A DNA stretch of 64,000 bases from Hoeflea_A sp965249925 (GTDB lineage Bacteria > Pseudomonadota > Alphaproteobacteria > Rhizobiales > Rhizobiaceae): the NCBI GenBank assembly GCA_965249925.1, contig OZ252260.1, positions 5,828,001 through 5,892,000 of the forward strand, read 5' to 3'. The notes below the pieces were generated by a model that was not told the DNA's origin, did no database searches, and was given only the letters and a program-made list of their open reading frames with translations. The translations under genes were made by a program, and so were the position numbers. Shown here piece by piece: positions 33,495 through 42,936 of this stretch. The stretch's first letter is position 1; every line of letters starts with the position of its first letter.

Positions 33495-33544
33495 CGGATC
33501 ATCCTTTGACTGACACACTCCCTTCGGAGTTGCTGGATGATCCG
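33495..33544 (+). promoter_or_regulatory. Nested hairpin leader of frr
   Basis: CGGATCATCC (33495-33504) is a perfect 10-bp inverted repeat with GGATGATCCG (33535-33544), enclosing a second perfect hairpin, ACTCC-cttc-GGAGT (33517-33530). The structure ends 23 bp before the frr start codon. No T-tract follows, so it looks like a structured leader or a protein/RNase target instead of a terminator. Confidence 0.5.
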
Positions 33545-33567
33545 GCTGATGCAAGGGAGTAGTCACA

Positions 33568-34128
33568 ATGAGTGAAGGCGCGAATTTCAAAGATCTGCGA
33601 CGTCGGATGGAAGGCGCCATCGCGTCGTTCAAGAGCGATATAGCGGCACTTAGAACCGGTCGTGCCTCAGCAAACGTCCTCGATCCCGTTTCCGTCGATG
33701 CGTACGGTTCGAAGATGCCGCTGAATCAGCTGGCGAATATCTCCGTGCCGGAACCGCGCATGATAAGCGTCACGGTGTGGGACAAATCGATGGTGTCGGC
33801 GGTGGAAAAGGCGATCCGCGAATCCAATCTCGGCCTGAACCCGGTAACCGACGGAAACACACTGCGTATACCTATTCCGGAGCTCAACGAGGAGCGCCGC
33901 CGCGAACTGGTCAAGGTCGCGCACAATTATGCTGAAAGTGGCCGAGTCGCGATTCGCCATGTACGCCGTGACGGCATGGATGATCTCAAGAAGGCCGAAA
34001 AGGACGGGGTTATTGGCCAAGACGAAAGTCATTCCCAGGCCGAACAAGTGCAAAAACTGACGGATGAGATGATTTCTCAAATTGACAGCTTGCTAAGTGA
34101 GAAAGAAACGGAAATCATGCAGGTATAG
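33568..34128 (+). CDS. frr: Ribosome recycling factor
   Basis: This 186-residue factor splits post-termination ribosomes together with EF-G. Typical segments: RRRMEGAIASFKSDIAALRTGRASANVLDPVSVDAYGSKMPLNQLANISVPEPRMI, WDKSMVSAVEKAIRESNLGLNP, DGNTLRIPIPELNEERRRELVKVAH and the C-terminal helix. Full length and intact. It is preceded by GGGAG and by a nested hairpin leader, and is followed after 47 bp by uppS. Confidence 0.97.
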   Translation: MSEGANFKDLRRRMEGAIASFKSDIAALRTGRASANVLDPVSVDAYGSKMPLNQLANISVPEPRMISVTVWDKSMVSAVEKAIRESNLGLNPVTDGNTLRIPIPELNEERRRELVKVAHNYAESGRVAIRHVRRDGMDDLKKAEKDGVIGQDESHSQAEQVQKLTDEMISQIDSLLSEKETEIMQV

Positions 34129-34175
34129 GGGCTTAGGCGGCAGGACATGCAAATTCGCAGACGGAGGCTGGGTTT

Positions 34176-34901
34176 GTGACAACGCCGCGGCATGTCGCCA
34201 TCATCATGGATGGCAACGGAAGATGGGCCAAACAGCGTGGCCAGACGAGGACGGCAGGACACCGGCGGGGTGTGGAGGCGGTACGTGAGGCTGTCAGGTC
34301 TGCAAGCGAGTTGGGTGTTCAATATCTGACATTGTTTGCATTCTCGTCGGAAAACTGGGGGCGGCCGATCCAGGAAATCAACGACCTGATGGGCCTGCTC
34401 AAATTTTTCGTCCGACGCGATCTGGCCGATCTGCACAAGGAAAATGTAAGAGTGAGGATCATCGGAGACCGCGCTTCGCTCAAACCGGATATCCTTGCTC
34501 TGCTAACGGAAGCGGAGGAGTTGACCCGACACAACTCTGCCTTTCAACTGATCATTGCTTTCAATTATGGTGGCCGCGACGATATTACACGTGCTGCACG
34601 CCGCATAGCTGATCGCGTTGCGAGGGGCGAACTGATGCCCGATGAAATTGGTGAGAGCACTATCACCGCATCACTTGATACGGCGGGTATCCCGGATCCG
34701 GATCTGTTGATCCGCACCAGCGGCGAACAGCGCATATCGAATTTCTTGCTGTGGCAGGCAGCCTATGCCGAGTTCGTCTTTTTGCCGTGCCTATGGCCCG
34801 ACTTTGATCGCAGTGCCTTCGAAGAAGCAGTCCGAATCTATCAATGCCGCAACCGACGGTTTGGCAAAGTGGTTGATCAGGATGTGGCGTTAGGGTCCTG
34901 A
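34176..34901 (+). CDS. uppS: Isoprenyl transferase (undecaprenyl diphosphate synthase)
   Basis: This 241-residue cis-prenyltransferase makes undecaprenyl diphosphate, the carrier lipid for peptidoglycan and O-antigen. Motifs: HVAIIMDGNGRWAKQRG with catalytic Asp (D12), LTLFAFSSENWGRP, and IPDPDLLIRTSGEQRISNFLLWQAAYAEFVFLPCLWPDF. The start is the gtg at 34176. Its stop codon shares a base with the cdsA start (TGATG), so translation is coupled. Confidence 0.95.
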   Translation: MTTPRHVAIIMDGNGRWAKQRGQTRTAGHRRGVEAVREAVRSASELGVQYLTLFAFSSENWGRPIQEINDLMGLLKFFVRRDLADLHKENVRVRIIGDRASLKPDILALLTEAEELTRHNSAFQLIIAFNYGGRDDITRAARRIADRVARGELMPDEIGESTITASLDTAGIPDPDLLIRTSGEQRISNFLLWQAAYAEFVFLPCLWPDFDRSAFEEAVRIYQCRNRRFGKVVDQDVALGS

Positions 34902-35740
34902 TGGGCAGCGAACTACTGGTTCGAACCGCGTCCGCTCTCGTACTCGGTGCTATCGTTCTCGTTGTAACGTGGGTTGGCGGCCTGTCTTTTCGCCTGCTGG
35001 CTGTGGGTATTATGGCGCTGGTTTTCTTCGAGTGGTTTCGCATCGTTCAAACCCGATCGTTGAGCCATAAGGTATGGCTGGTTGGGGCGGCAACGCTGGT
35101 CACCATGTCGGTGATGCTCGTTTTTGGTTTAGGCGTCATCGCCCTGCCTTTCATGTTGGCGGGGGCAGCTCTGGCGGCAATAGTCAGGCGCTTTGAGGGG
35201 CAGGATTTGTGGCCATCGGTCGGGATTCTGTATGCCGGTGTTTTCGGATTGTGTTTTGTCGGACTGCGGGATGGCGGAGAAAGTGGGTTTGCCGCCTTGA
35301 TCCTGCTGCTTGCGATTATCTGGTGCACCGATATTTTTGCGTTTTTCGGCGGACAGACCATTGGCGGACCAAAATTGGCACCAGCCATCTCACCCAAGAA
35401 GACCTGGTCAGGTTTCATCAGTGGTCTGGCGGGTGGAACTATTGCAGGATTGGTGACAGCTTCGGTGTTCGGCAGTCCGGATTATATCTGGATCGCGTTG
35501 ATCTCGGTCATCCTATCGCTTTCAGGTCAGTTGGGCGATCTTTTTGAGTCAGCAGTGAAGAGACGCTATAACGTAAAGGACTCAGGTCATTTGATACCGG
35601 GGCACGGAGGCGTTATGGATCGTGTCGACAGTATCATTTTTGCCGCTTTTACCGCATACATCATCCAACTTCTGGTACCAGGGGACCGACTGGTCCAAGG
35701 TGGCGGCAACGGGTTGGCCTACCAGCTGTTCGGCTCCTGA
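34901..35740 (+). CDS. cdsA: Phosphatidate cytidylyltransferase
   Basis: This 279-residue inner-membrane enzyme forms CDP-diacylglycerol from phosphatidate and CTP for phospholipid synthesis. Several hydrophobic helices are followed by the C-terminal CDP-alcohol signature: WCTDIFAFFGGQTIGGPKLAPAISPKKTWSG, then SGQLGDLFESAVKRRYNVKDSGHLIPGHGGVMDRVDS. Coupled to uppS. The dxr gene that normally follows in alphaproteobacteria is absent; rseP starts 26 bp downstream. Confidence 0.95.
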   Translation: MGSELLVRTASALVLGAIVLVVTWVGGLSFRLLAVGIMALVFFEWFRIVQTRSLSHKVWLVGAATLVTMSVMLVFGLGVIALPFMLAGAALAAIVRRFEGQDLWPSVGILYAGVFGLCFVGLRDGGESGFAALILLLAIIWCTDIFAFFGGQTIGGPKLAPAISPKKTWSGFISGLAGGTIAGLVTASVFGSPDYIWIALISVILSLSGQLGDLFESAVKRRYNVKDSGHLIPGHGGVMDRVDSIIFAAFTAYIIQLLVPGDRLVQGGGNGLAYQLFGS

Positions 35741-35766
35741 GCAGCCAAACGACGATGAGCTGATAC

Positions 35767-36897
35767 ATGGAATACCTTGGATCTTTCTACGGCCTGATCA
35801 TCGGAACCATCATTCCGTTTCTGATCGTGTTGACGCTGGTGGTTTTTGTCCATGAGATGGGTCATTACCTTGTTGGTCGTTGGTGCGGCATCCGCATACT
35901 CACATTCTCCGTCGGATTTGGACCAGAGTTACTTGGCTTCGACGACCGTCACGGAACCCGCTGGCGCCTTTCTGTAATCCCTCTCGGCGGATACGTGAAG
36001 TTTCTCGGTGATGAAAATGTAGCCAGCGTACCGGACACTGCCGCGGTGGAAGGGATGAACGCGGAGGAGCGTGCACAATCTTTTGCTGGCGCCAATGTCT
36101 GGAAGCGGGTGGCAACGGTTGCGGCGGGTCCGATCGCCAACTTCATTCTGGCGATCGTGATTTTTGCCGTCATGTTCGGTCTCTACGGCAAACCAGTTTC
36201 GGATCCAGTCGTTTCTGAGGTGCAACCCGGCAGTGCAGCGGAGGAGGCTGGGATTCAGCCCGGCGATGTGATCATCGGTATTGACGGTGAGCCGGTGACG
36301 ACATTCGAGCAATTGCGTCGATACGTATCGCCCCGCCCTGAAGTGCCCGTCATATTGGACATCAAGCGTAGCGACCGAAATCTCGAGATCCCCCTGGTAC
36401 CGCGTCGGTCCGTCATCGAAGATCAGTTCGGCAACGAGATGGAGGTCGGCCTTATCGGTGTTGTGACTGATGCAACCGCTGGCAATTTCCGCAGAATCGA
36501 GCTCAATCCGGTCGAAGCGGTCGCCGAAGGGGTCAGCTCCAGCTGGTACATCGTCTCACGAACGGTGGGGTACATCACAAATATTTTCAGAGGTCGGGAA
36601 AAACCTGATCAACTTGGTGGTCCTATTCGCGTTGCGCAGATGTCTGGCCAGATGGCGACGCTCGGAGTGGTCGCTCTATTGCAGCTTACGGCGGTTCTCT
36701 CCGTGTCGATCGGATTTCTAAATCTGTTACCGATTCCCATTCTCGACGGCGGCCATTTGATGTTTTATGCCATCGAGATAGTTCGTGGAAAACCGGTTGG
36801 TGAGCGATCCATGGAGATCGCCTACAAAATAGGCCTGAGCCTGATTTTGATGTTGATGATATTCGCGACTTGGAACGACGTGTCGCGCGGTTTTTGA
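35767..36897 (+). CDS. rseP: Site-2 intramembrane zinc metalloprotease RseP
   Basis: A 376-residue S2P-family membrane protease that cleaves anti-sigma factors and remnant signal peptides. The zinc site HEMGH (H29, E30, H33) sits in the first transmembrane helix region. One PDZ domain (about residues 145-225, VSEVQPGSAAEEAGIQPGDVIIGIDGEPVTTFEQLRRYV) and the second active-site motif NLLPIPILDGGHL near the C-terminus are present. One PDZ domain, rather than the two of E. coli RseP, is common in alphaproteobacteria. It precedes bamA with a 244-bp gap. Confidence 0.95.
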   Translation: MEYLGSFYGLIIGTIIPFLIVLTLVVFVHEMGHYLVGRWCGIRILTFSVGFGPELLGFDDRHGTRWRLSVIPLGGYVKFLGDENVASVPDTAAVEGMNAEERAQSFAGANVWKRVATVAAGPIANFILAIVIFAVMFGLYGKPVSDPVVSEVQPGSAAEEAGIQPGDVIIGIDGEPVTTFEQLRRYVSPRPEVPVILDIKRSDRNLEIPLVPRRSVIEDQFGNEMEVGLIGVVTDATAGNFRRIELNPVEAVAEGVSSSWYIVSRTVGYITNIFRGREKPDQLGGPIRVAQMSGQMATLGVVALLQLTAVLSVSIGFLNLLPIPILDGGHLMFYAIEIVRGKPVGERSMEIAYKIGLSLILMLMIFATWNDVSRGF

Positions 36898-37141
36898 GCG
36901 CGATTTGGTGGGTGGATCGGGCCAATTCGTTTGCTCCCAAAATGCCGCTCAGAATTGGCTCGATAACGGTTTGTTAGCCATAATCGGAGGCGTCAAGTGA
37001 CAATTCGATCACGCCCCCCGGAGAAGTAAACAGAAATTAACTCAATGGCTTGCTTGTGGGACAAAACACTGTAAAACGGCGAAGAGGCTGGAATCGTCTG
37101 GATGTACGCGTTGGGGACGGGATAAAGGGTACAACAAGCCA

Positions 37142-39466
37142 ATGAGGGCCTGTAGTAATTTACGGAGCGCCGTTTCGGCGCTTGCGCTTTCTGTGTGTTT
37201 AGCCGCAAGCGCTTCGGGGGCAGCGCTGCTGGCATCTTCGGCAGTCGCTCAGGCCGCTGTTGTGAGTGTGATAGAGGTTCGCGGAAACCAGCGTGTGGAC
37301 GCGCAAACGATACGCGGCAACATCACCATCGTCCCGGGTGAAGATTTCGATAATGAGGACATAGACGAGTCGATCAAACGCCTTTTTGCAACGGGTCTGT
37401 TTTCGGATGTTCGGATAACCCGACAAGGACGGCGCTTGGTCGTGACGGTCGACGAGAACCTGATTGTCAATCAGGTTGTGTTCAACGGCAACAGGAAGCT
37501 GAAGGACCGGCAACTCGAGGCGGTCATCCAGACCCGTCCGCTTGGGCCCTACAACGAGACAACCGTCGAGTTTGATGCCCAAGCCATTCGTGACGCTTAC
37601 GATCGTATCGGCCGTGGCGAGGCGACAGTTACGACACAGGTGGTGAATCTGTCCGGTGGCCGTGTCAATGTTGCGTTCGAGATCAGCGAAGGCGATAAGA
37701 CCAAGATCCAGTCGATCAATTTCGTCGGCAACAACGCCTACTCGGACAGTCGACTGGCGGACGTGATCAATACCAAACGGTCGGGCTTTCTTTCGTTTCT
37801 CACCCGCAAGGACGTTTATGATCCCGATCGATTGCGGGCAGACGAAGAGCTGCTGCGGCGGTTCTACTACAATCACGGCTATGCGGACTTCCGTGTGATC
37901 TCGTCGACGGCCGACATCGATCCGGTGAGCGGTGACTACATCATCACCATTACGCTTGATGAGGGGCAGCGGTATACGTTCGCCGAGATCAGCCTCGAAA
38001 GCACAGTCGACAATCTCGACACTGAGCGACTGCGGCGGCTGATTGAGACAAGGCAAGGCCAGGTCTACAGCGCTGAAAAAGTGGAAGACTCCATTATCGC
38101 GCTGGCTGAGGCCGCGGCCAACGAAGGCTATCCGTTTGCTCAGGTGACACCGCGGGGCAATCGCGATTTCGTCGATGGCACGATATCGGTGACCTATCTG
38201 ATCGACCAGGGCCAGCGGGCGTATATTGAGCGGATCGAGATTCGCGGTAACACCAGGACCGCCGACTACGTCATTCGACGCGAATTCGATTTGAGCGAGG
38301 GCGATGCCTACAATCAGGTGTTGATCCGTCGCGCCAAAAGGCGCTTGGAAGCGCTTCGCTTCTTCAGATCCGTGAATATCACGACACGGCCGGGATCCGA
38401 ACCGGACCGGGTCATCGTTGTGGTGGATGTGCAGGACGAAGCGACCGGTGAATTTGCGATCGGTGCCGGATATTCGACCGGTGATGCCGGAGCAACGGTT
38501 ACCGCATCGGTTTCAGATAGAAACTTTCTTGGTCGTGGTCAGTTCATCCGTGTTGCGGTCGGCGGTGGTGTCGACACACGAGACTACTCGTTCTCGTTCA
38601 CCGAACCCTATTTCCTGGGCTATCGATTGGCCGCCGGCTTTGACGTGTTCCGCACGGAGAACACCTCGCAAGACAACTACGACATTGAGACCACCGGTGT
38701 CACCTTTCGCGTCACGGCGCCGATCACCAACCGGGTCACCAACACGGTGGCGTATACGTACAGCACTGAGGACTATGTCCGGACCTCGGCCAATCCCCTG
38801 TCGTTTCCCATCCAGGACGCCATCGACAACAGCCCCTGGGTCAAATCTTCGATCTCCAACATCATTACCTACGATTCGCTTGACGACAGGTCGCTTCCGC
38901 GCGATGGGATATTCGCGCGTTTGACCGGTGAGTTTGCCGGTCTCGGCGGTGACGCCCAGTTCGTCAAAACGTCAGTCCAGGCCAGCTACTACAGAACCTT
39001 GTCCGATTATGGAGACATTATCGGCTTGGTGAGCGGGGGTGCCGGCTATGTGGCGCCAACCTCCGGAAACCTGCGTGTGTTCGACCAGTTGTTTGTCGGA
39101 CAGGAAACCATTCGCGGTTTTGCGTCACAGGGCATCGGCCCCAGAGACGAAAACGGTGATGCACTCGGAGGCACGACGTATTTCAACGCAACCGCCGAGA
39201 TTGGTTTCCCAATGCCGATCATACCCCGCGATTTCGGCCTGCGCGGCGCCGTCTTCGCCGACGCGGCGACGCTCTACGGCAGCGATTTGAATCTGAATGG
39301 GACTGTGGTCCAGGGTCTGAACATGGAATGGCGCGCCTCGGTCGGCGGCAGCGTTATCTGGGCATCGCCATTCGGTCCGTTGCGTCTTGACATCGGTGTC
39401 CCGGTGATAAAAGAGCCATTCGATAAAACCCAAACCATCCGGTTTGGCACGACTGGAAGGTTCTGA
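37142..39466 (+). CDS. bamA: Outer membrane protein assembly factor BamA
   Basis: This 774-residue Omp85 protein is the core of the BAM complex that inserts beta-barrel proteins. It has a signal peptide (cleavage near AVAQAAV) and five POTRA domains (about residues 38-435; each with a conserved turn such as VIEVRGNQRVDAQTI, INFVGNNAYSDSRL, IEIRGNTRTADYVIRREF). The C-terminal 16-strand barrel carries the FLGRGQFIRVAVGGG strand and the L6 motif FVGQETIRGFASQGIGP, with a terminal strand ending in phenylalanine. The upstream 244 bp likely hold its own promoter. Confidence 0.96.
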   Translation: MRACSNLRSAVSALALSVCLAASASGAALLASSAVAQAAVVSVIEVRGNQRVDAQTIRGNITIVPGEDFDNEDIDESIKRLFATGLFSDVRITRQGRRLVVTVDENLIVNQVVFNGNRKLKDRQLEAVIQTRPLGPYNETTVEFDAQAIRDAYDRIGRGEATVTTQVVNLSGGRVNVAFEISEGDKTKIQSINFVGNNAYSDSRLADVINTKRSGFLSFLTRKDVYDPDRLRADEELLRRFYYNHGYADFRVISSTADIDPVSGDYIITITLDEGQRYTFAEISLESTVDNLDTERLRRLIETRQGQVYSAEKVEDSIIALAEAAANEGYPFAQVTPRGNRDFVDGTISVTYLIDQGQRAYIERIEIRGNTRTADYVIRREFDLSEGDAYNQVLIRRAKRRLEALRFFRSVNITTRPGSEPDRVIVVVDVQDEATGEFAIGAGYSTGDAGATVTASVSDRNFLGRGQFIRVAVGGGVDTRDYSFSFTEPYFLGYRLAAGFDVFRTENTSQDNYDIETTGVTFRVTAPITNRVTNTVAYTYSTEDYVRTSANPLSFPIQDAIDNSPWVKSSISNIITYDSLDDRSLPRDGIFARLTGEFAGLGGDAQFVKTSVQASYYRTLSDYGDIIGLVSGGAGYVAPTSGNLRVFDQLFVGQETIRGFASQGIGPRDENGDALGGTTYFNATAEIGFPMPIIPRDFGLRGAVFADAATLYGSDLNLNGTVVQGLNMEWRASVGGSVIWASPFGPLRLDIGVPVIKEPFDKTQTIRFGTTGRF

Positions 39467-39553
39467 CTGGAAACGCTATGGTCGGCGCGATTGCGTGCCG
39501 GCGCTTTGTATGGCAGGGCTCGTCCGGAAATGACGGGCCCTGAACTTTTGCAG

Positions 39554-40618
39554 ATGGACAACACCAGCTTTTTCTCCCGCCATGCGGGCCTCAGCCTCAT
39601 GCAACTGGCCAAATCCTGTGGCGCGGAATTGCTTGATCCGGCGCGTGCGGATGACATGATTACCGGCGTTGCGCCATTGTCGCGCGCCGGAGCGGGCGAT
39701 CTGTCTTTTATCACATCCAAGAAGCATGCCGATTGGCTCCCGCAACTGAAGGCCAGCGCGATTTTCGCGCCGCAGCGCCTTCATTCGCAAGTCTCCTCCC
39801 AGTGCGCCGTCCTGCAAACGGAACATCCACAGATTGCCTTCGCCCTGGCAACGCAGTTGCTCTATCCTGAGGCACTGTCGCCTGAGGGTTTTGACAGCGT
39901 CGAAACCGTATCACCCCTGGCAGTTGTCCATCCGAATGCACAGCTTGAGGATGACAGCGTTTGTATTGAAGCCGGTGCTGTGGTGGGCGAGGGAGCCCAA
40001 ATCGGGGCGCGGACACGCATTTCCGCGGGTGCCGCCATAGGACGCGGATGCAGAATTGGTCGTGATTGCGTTGTTTCAGCCGGGGTGAGCGTTCAATACG
40101 CGCTGATCGGCAACAATGTGGTCATACACCCGGGAGTCCGCATCGGCCAGGACGGGTTTGGCTATGCACCGTCGCCGACAGGCTTCGTCAAGATCGCGCA
40201 GATCGGGCGCGTCATCATCCAGGATCACGTCGAAATCGGAGCCAATACAACCATCGACCGCGGTGCTTTGGACGACACCGTTGTGGGTGAGGGAACAAAG
40301 ATCGACAATCTTGTGCAGATAGGCCACAACGTGCGTATAGGGCGGCACTGCGTGATCGTCAGCCAGGTTGGTATCTCGGGCAGTGTGACGGTGGGCGATG
40401 GAGTGATGCTAGGGGGAAATGTCGGTGTGAACGGTCATCTGACGATCGGCGACGGCGCTCAGATTGCCGGAATGAGCGCTGTGGCCGGGGATGTGCCGGC
40501 GGGTGCGCGTTGGGGTGGAATCCCGGCGCGACCGATGCGGGCCTTTCTTCGCGATGTCGCGGAGTTAAATGCCAGGGCATTTGGCAGGAAGGACAAGAAG
40601 GGCAAGGCGGATGACTGA
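39554..40618 (+). CDS. lpxD: UDP-3-O-acylglucosamine N-acyltransferase
   Basis: This 354-residue trimeric left-handed beta-helix enzyme adds the second acyl chain in lipid A synthesis. The N-terminal uridine-binding domain begins SFFSRHAGLSLMQLAKSCGAEL, followed by many hexapeptide repeats (PGVRIGQDGFGYAPSPTGFVKIAQIGRVIIQDHVEIGANTTIDRGALDDTVVGEGTKIDNLVQIGHNV) with the catalytic histidine in QIGHN. The atg at 39554 matches the usual family start; the ttg at 39491 would add about 21 residues. It overlaps fabZ by 8 bp. Confidence 0.95.
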   Translation: MDNTSFFSRHAGLSLMQLAKSCGAELLDPARADDMITGVAPLSRAGAGDLSFITSKKHADWLPQLKASAIFAPQRLHSQVSSQCAVLQTEHPQIAFALATQLLYPEALSPEGFDSVETVSPLAVVHPNAQLEDDSVCIEAGAVVGEGAQIGARTRISAGAAIGRGCRIGRDCVVSAGVSVQYALIGNNVVIHPGVRIGQDGFGYAPSPTGFVKIAQIGRVIIQDHVEIGANTTIDRGALDDTVVGEGTKIDNLVQIGHNVRIGRHCVIVSQVGISGSVTVGDGVMLGGNVGVNGHLTIGDGAQIAGMSAVAGDVPAGARWGGIPARPMRAFLRDVAELNARAFGRKDKKGKADD

Positions 40619-41084
40619 AAACGGCAGCGAAACGCTCGAAGCGGTTGAATTGTTGGAAATAATGGAGCTCCTGCCGCACCGTTACCCCTTTTTGATGGTC
40701 GACAGAATCACCAATATCGACGGCGACAACACTGCCATCGGTATCAAGAACGTGACGGTAAATGAACCGCAGTTTACCGGACATTTTCCGGGTAATCCCG
40801 TAATGCCCGGCGTGTTGCTGATTGAGGGCATGGCGCAGACGGCCGGTGCAATATGTGCCCGCAGCCGTCAGGTTCAATCCAATCTTGTATACTTCATGAC
40901 TATCGACAACGCGCGTTTTCGCAAACCGGTCGTTCCGGGCGATCGCATCGAATACCATGTGAGCAAGCAAAAACAGCGTGGGACGATCTGGAAGTTCTAC
41001 TGCGAAGCGCTTGTCGACGGCACGAAAGTGGCGGAGGCGCAGGTCGGCGCGATGCTTGTCCCGAGCGAAGGCCAGCCGGAATGA
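40611..41084 (+). CDS. fabZ: 3-hydroxyacyl-ACP dehydratase FabZ
   Basis: This 157-residue hot-dog-fold dehydratase is used in fatty acid elongation; its substrate pool is shared with lipid A synthesis. Motifs: IMELLPHRYPFLMVDRI, and the active-site GHFPGNPVMPGVLLIEGMAQTAG with catalytic His and Glu, then KFRKPV-type RFRKPVVPGDRI. The start atg at 40611 overlaps lpxD by 8 bp, and the stop overlaps lpxA by 4 bp, giving tight translational coupling. Confidence 0.95.
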   Translation: MTENGSETLEAVELLEIMELLPHRYPFLMVDRITNIDGDNTAIGIKNVTVNEPQFTGHFPGNPVMPGVLLIEGMAQTAGAICARSRQVQSNLVYFMTIDNARFRKPVVPGDRIEYHVSKQKQRGTIWKFYCEALVDGTKVAEAQVGAMLVPSEGQPE

Positions 41085-41926
41085 TCGCTGCGAGTGCGGA
41101 AATCCACTCGTCTTCGGTAATCGAGGAAGGTGCACACATTGGCAATGACGTTCAGGTCGGCCCTTTTTGTCACATCGGACCGAGTGTAACGCTTGACGAC
41201 GGCGTTATATTAAAAAGCCACGTCACGGTGACCGGCAGGACGAGCATAGGCAGTCGTACAAAAGTCTTTTCGGGAGCGGTGTTGGGTGAGGAACCGCAGA
41301 ACGTCCACTATCGCGGCGAAGTAACGGATCTGGCCATCGGAAACGATTGTGTTATCCGTGAAGGTGTTACCATGCATACCGGCATGCCCAACGCCGGCGG
41401 CAGAACGACAGTCGGTGACCGTTCGATGTTCCTCGCCTATTCGCATGTTGCGCATGACTGCCACATTGGCAGTGACGTGATCCTTTCCAACAATGTCATG
41501 CTCGGAGGACATGTCGAGGTAGGCGATCGCGTTATCATGGGCGGCGGAGCGGCGGTCCATCAGTTCTGCCGCATCTCGCATCACGCGTTTATCGGGGGCA
41601 TGACTGGAGTCACAAGAGATGTCATCCCCTACGGGATGCTGATTGGTAATCCGGGAATGCTTGGCGGATTGAATGTAATCGGAATGCAGCGTGCCGGCAT
41701 AAGCAAGGAAGAGATCCGATTGGTACGCCAAGCCTTCCGGCGGATTTTCTATGGCGACAAACCCATCCGCGATTTGTTGAACATGGTACGAGGTGAGTAT
41801 AGCGCCAACCCGATCGCCCTGGAGATCTTCGAATTCATGGAGTCGGAGAGCAAACGGGGATTTGCCATGGCGGTTCAGGAGAAACGCTTCCAGGACAATG
41901 GCGACGCAGACCTGGATCTGACCTGA
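41081..41926 (+). CDS. lpxA: Acyl-ACP-UDP-GlcNAc O-acyltransferase
   Basis: This 281-residue enzyme catalyses the first step of lipid A synthesis, transferring a 3-hydroxyacyl chain to UDP-GlcNAc. Hexapeptide repeats run through most of the protein, with the catalytic/binding region MFLAYSHVAHDCHIGSDVILSNNVMLGGHVEVGDRVIMGGGAAVHQFCRIS and the C-terminal helical domain NVIGMQRAGISKEEIRLVRQAFRRIFYG. The atg at 41081 within the fabZ stop (ATGA) is chosen; translation from farther upstream would run through fabZ in another frame. Confidence 0.95.
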   Translation: MIAASAEIHSSSVIEEGAHIGNDVQVGPFCHIGPSVTLDDGVILKSHVTVTGRTSIGSRTKVFSGAVLGEEPQNVHYRGEVTDLAIGNDCVIREGVTMHTGMPNAGGRTTVGDRSMFLAYSHVAHDCHIGSDVILSNNVMLGGHVEVGDRVIMGGGAAVHQFCRISHHAFIGGMTGVTRDVIPYGMLIGNPGMLGGLNVIGMQRAGISKEEIRLVRQAFRRIFYGDKPIRDLLNMVRGEYSANPIALEIFEFMESESKRGFAMAVQEKRFQDNGDADLDLT

Positions 41927-42039
41927 TCTTTTGGGGAATGGGAGCATGCAAGGCGCAACGCGCATCGCGGATCCATTAGATATTGTTTCGGACAGGCCCG
42001 GAACTGACCGGTCCGGGCCGTGACCAGATCAATGGTTCG

Positions 42040-42936
42040 ATGGCTTTGAGCGACCGGAATGTAATGGCAAAAGGCCGATTGGCGATTATCGCCGGTCGCG
42101 GGCGGCTACCGCTTCATGTCGCGGCGGCTGCGCGTCTTGCCGGAGACGATCCGTTTGTAATCGGCTTGAACGGAGAAGCCGAGGCAATCCCGGACGAATT
42201 CGAGCACACTTTCGTCAACCTAGGCGATGCGTCCGCAATAGCTGCACTCATTAGACAAAACGGAATCGATCGCGTCGTTTTGTCAGGTGGGGTTGATCGG
42301 CGTCCCGATTGGCGCGAATTGAGGGCACCCATGCGACTATTGCCGGTCTTGCCGAAGATCTGGCGCGCGCTTCGAGGGAGCGGCGATGACCGGGTGTTGA
42401 GATCCATCATCGCACTGTTTGAACAGGCAGGTTGTCGTGTGATCGGTGCGCACGAGGTGGTCCCGGATCTGCTCGCCGAAACCGGTCCTCAAACGAAGCA
42501 GCACCCGACCGACCGAGATTGGCGGGATATTCTCGCAGCCTACAAGGGTGCGGATATGCTCGGCCGCATGGACATCGGTCAAGGGGCCGTCGCGGTTTCC
42601 GGGCGGATCGTGGCACTGGAGGGTCCCGAGGGCACAGATAAGATGCTGGGACGCGTCGAGGAAATGCGTCGATCCGGGCGGATTTCCGCCAGACCCGGCG
42701 GCGCGTTGGTCAAGCTGTGTAAACTCAACCAGGAAGAAAGAGCGGACCTGCCGAGCATTGGCCAGCGGACGATCGACACAGCATTGCAAGCCGGCCTTTC
42801 GGGTATTGCCGTCGAAGCCGGCCGCGCCCTCGTGCTGGATCGCGAGCAAACGCTTGCCCGGGCGGATGCCGCCGGCCTGTTCATTGTTGGTATCGACCGA
42901 AACGGGCTCGAGCGCCGGTTGTCAGAGACGCAATGA
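42040..42936 (+). CDS. lpxI: UDP-2,3-diacylglucosamine diphosphatase LpxI
   Basis: This is about 298 residues of the DUF1009/LpxI family, which cleaves UDP-2,3-diacylglucosamine to lipid X and UMP in alphaproteobacteria in place of LpxH. The N-terminal LAIIAGRGRLPLHVAAAA, the middle GVDRRPDWRELRAP, SIIALFEQAGCRVIGAHEVVPDLL, and the C-terminal RMDIGQGAVAVSGRIVALEGPEGTDKMLGRV and QRTIDTALQAGLSGIAVEAGRALVLD are family-specific. The start may be the atg at 42040 or 42064. The stop overlaps lpxB by 4 bp. Confidence 0.93.
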   Translation: MALSDRNVMAKGRLAIIAGRGRLPLHVAAAARLAGDDPFVIGLNGEAEAIPDEFEHTFVNLGDASAIAALIRQNGIDRVVLSGGVDRRPDWRELRAPMRLLPVLPKIWRALRGSGDDRVLRSIIALFEQAGCRVIGAHEVVPDLLAETGPQTKQHPTDRDWRDILAAYKGADMLGRMDIGQGAVAVSGRIVALEGPEGTDKMLGRVEEMRRSGRISARPGGALVKLCKLNQEERADLPSIGQRTIDTALQAGLSGIAVEAGRALVLDREQTLARADAAGLFIVGIDRNGLERRLSETQ

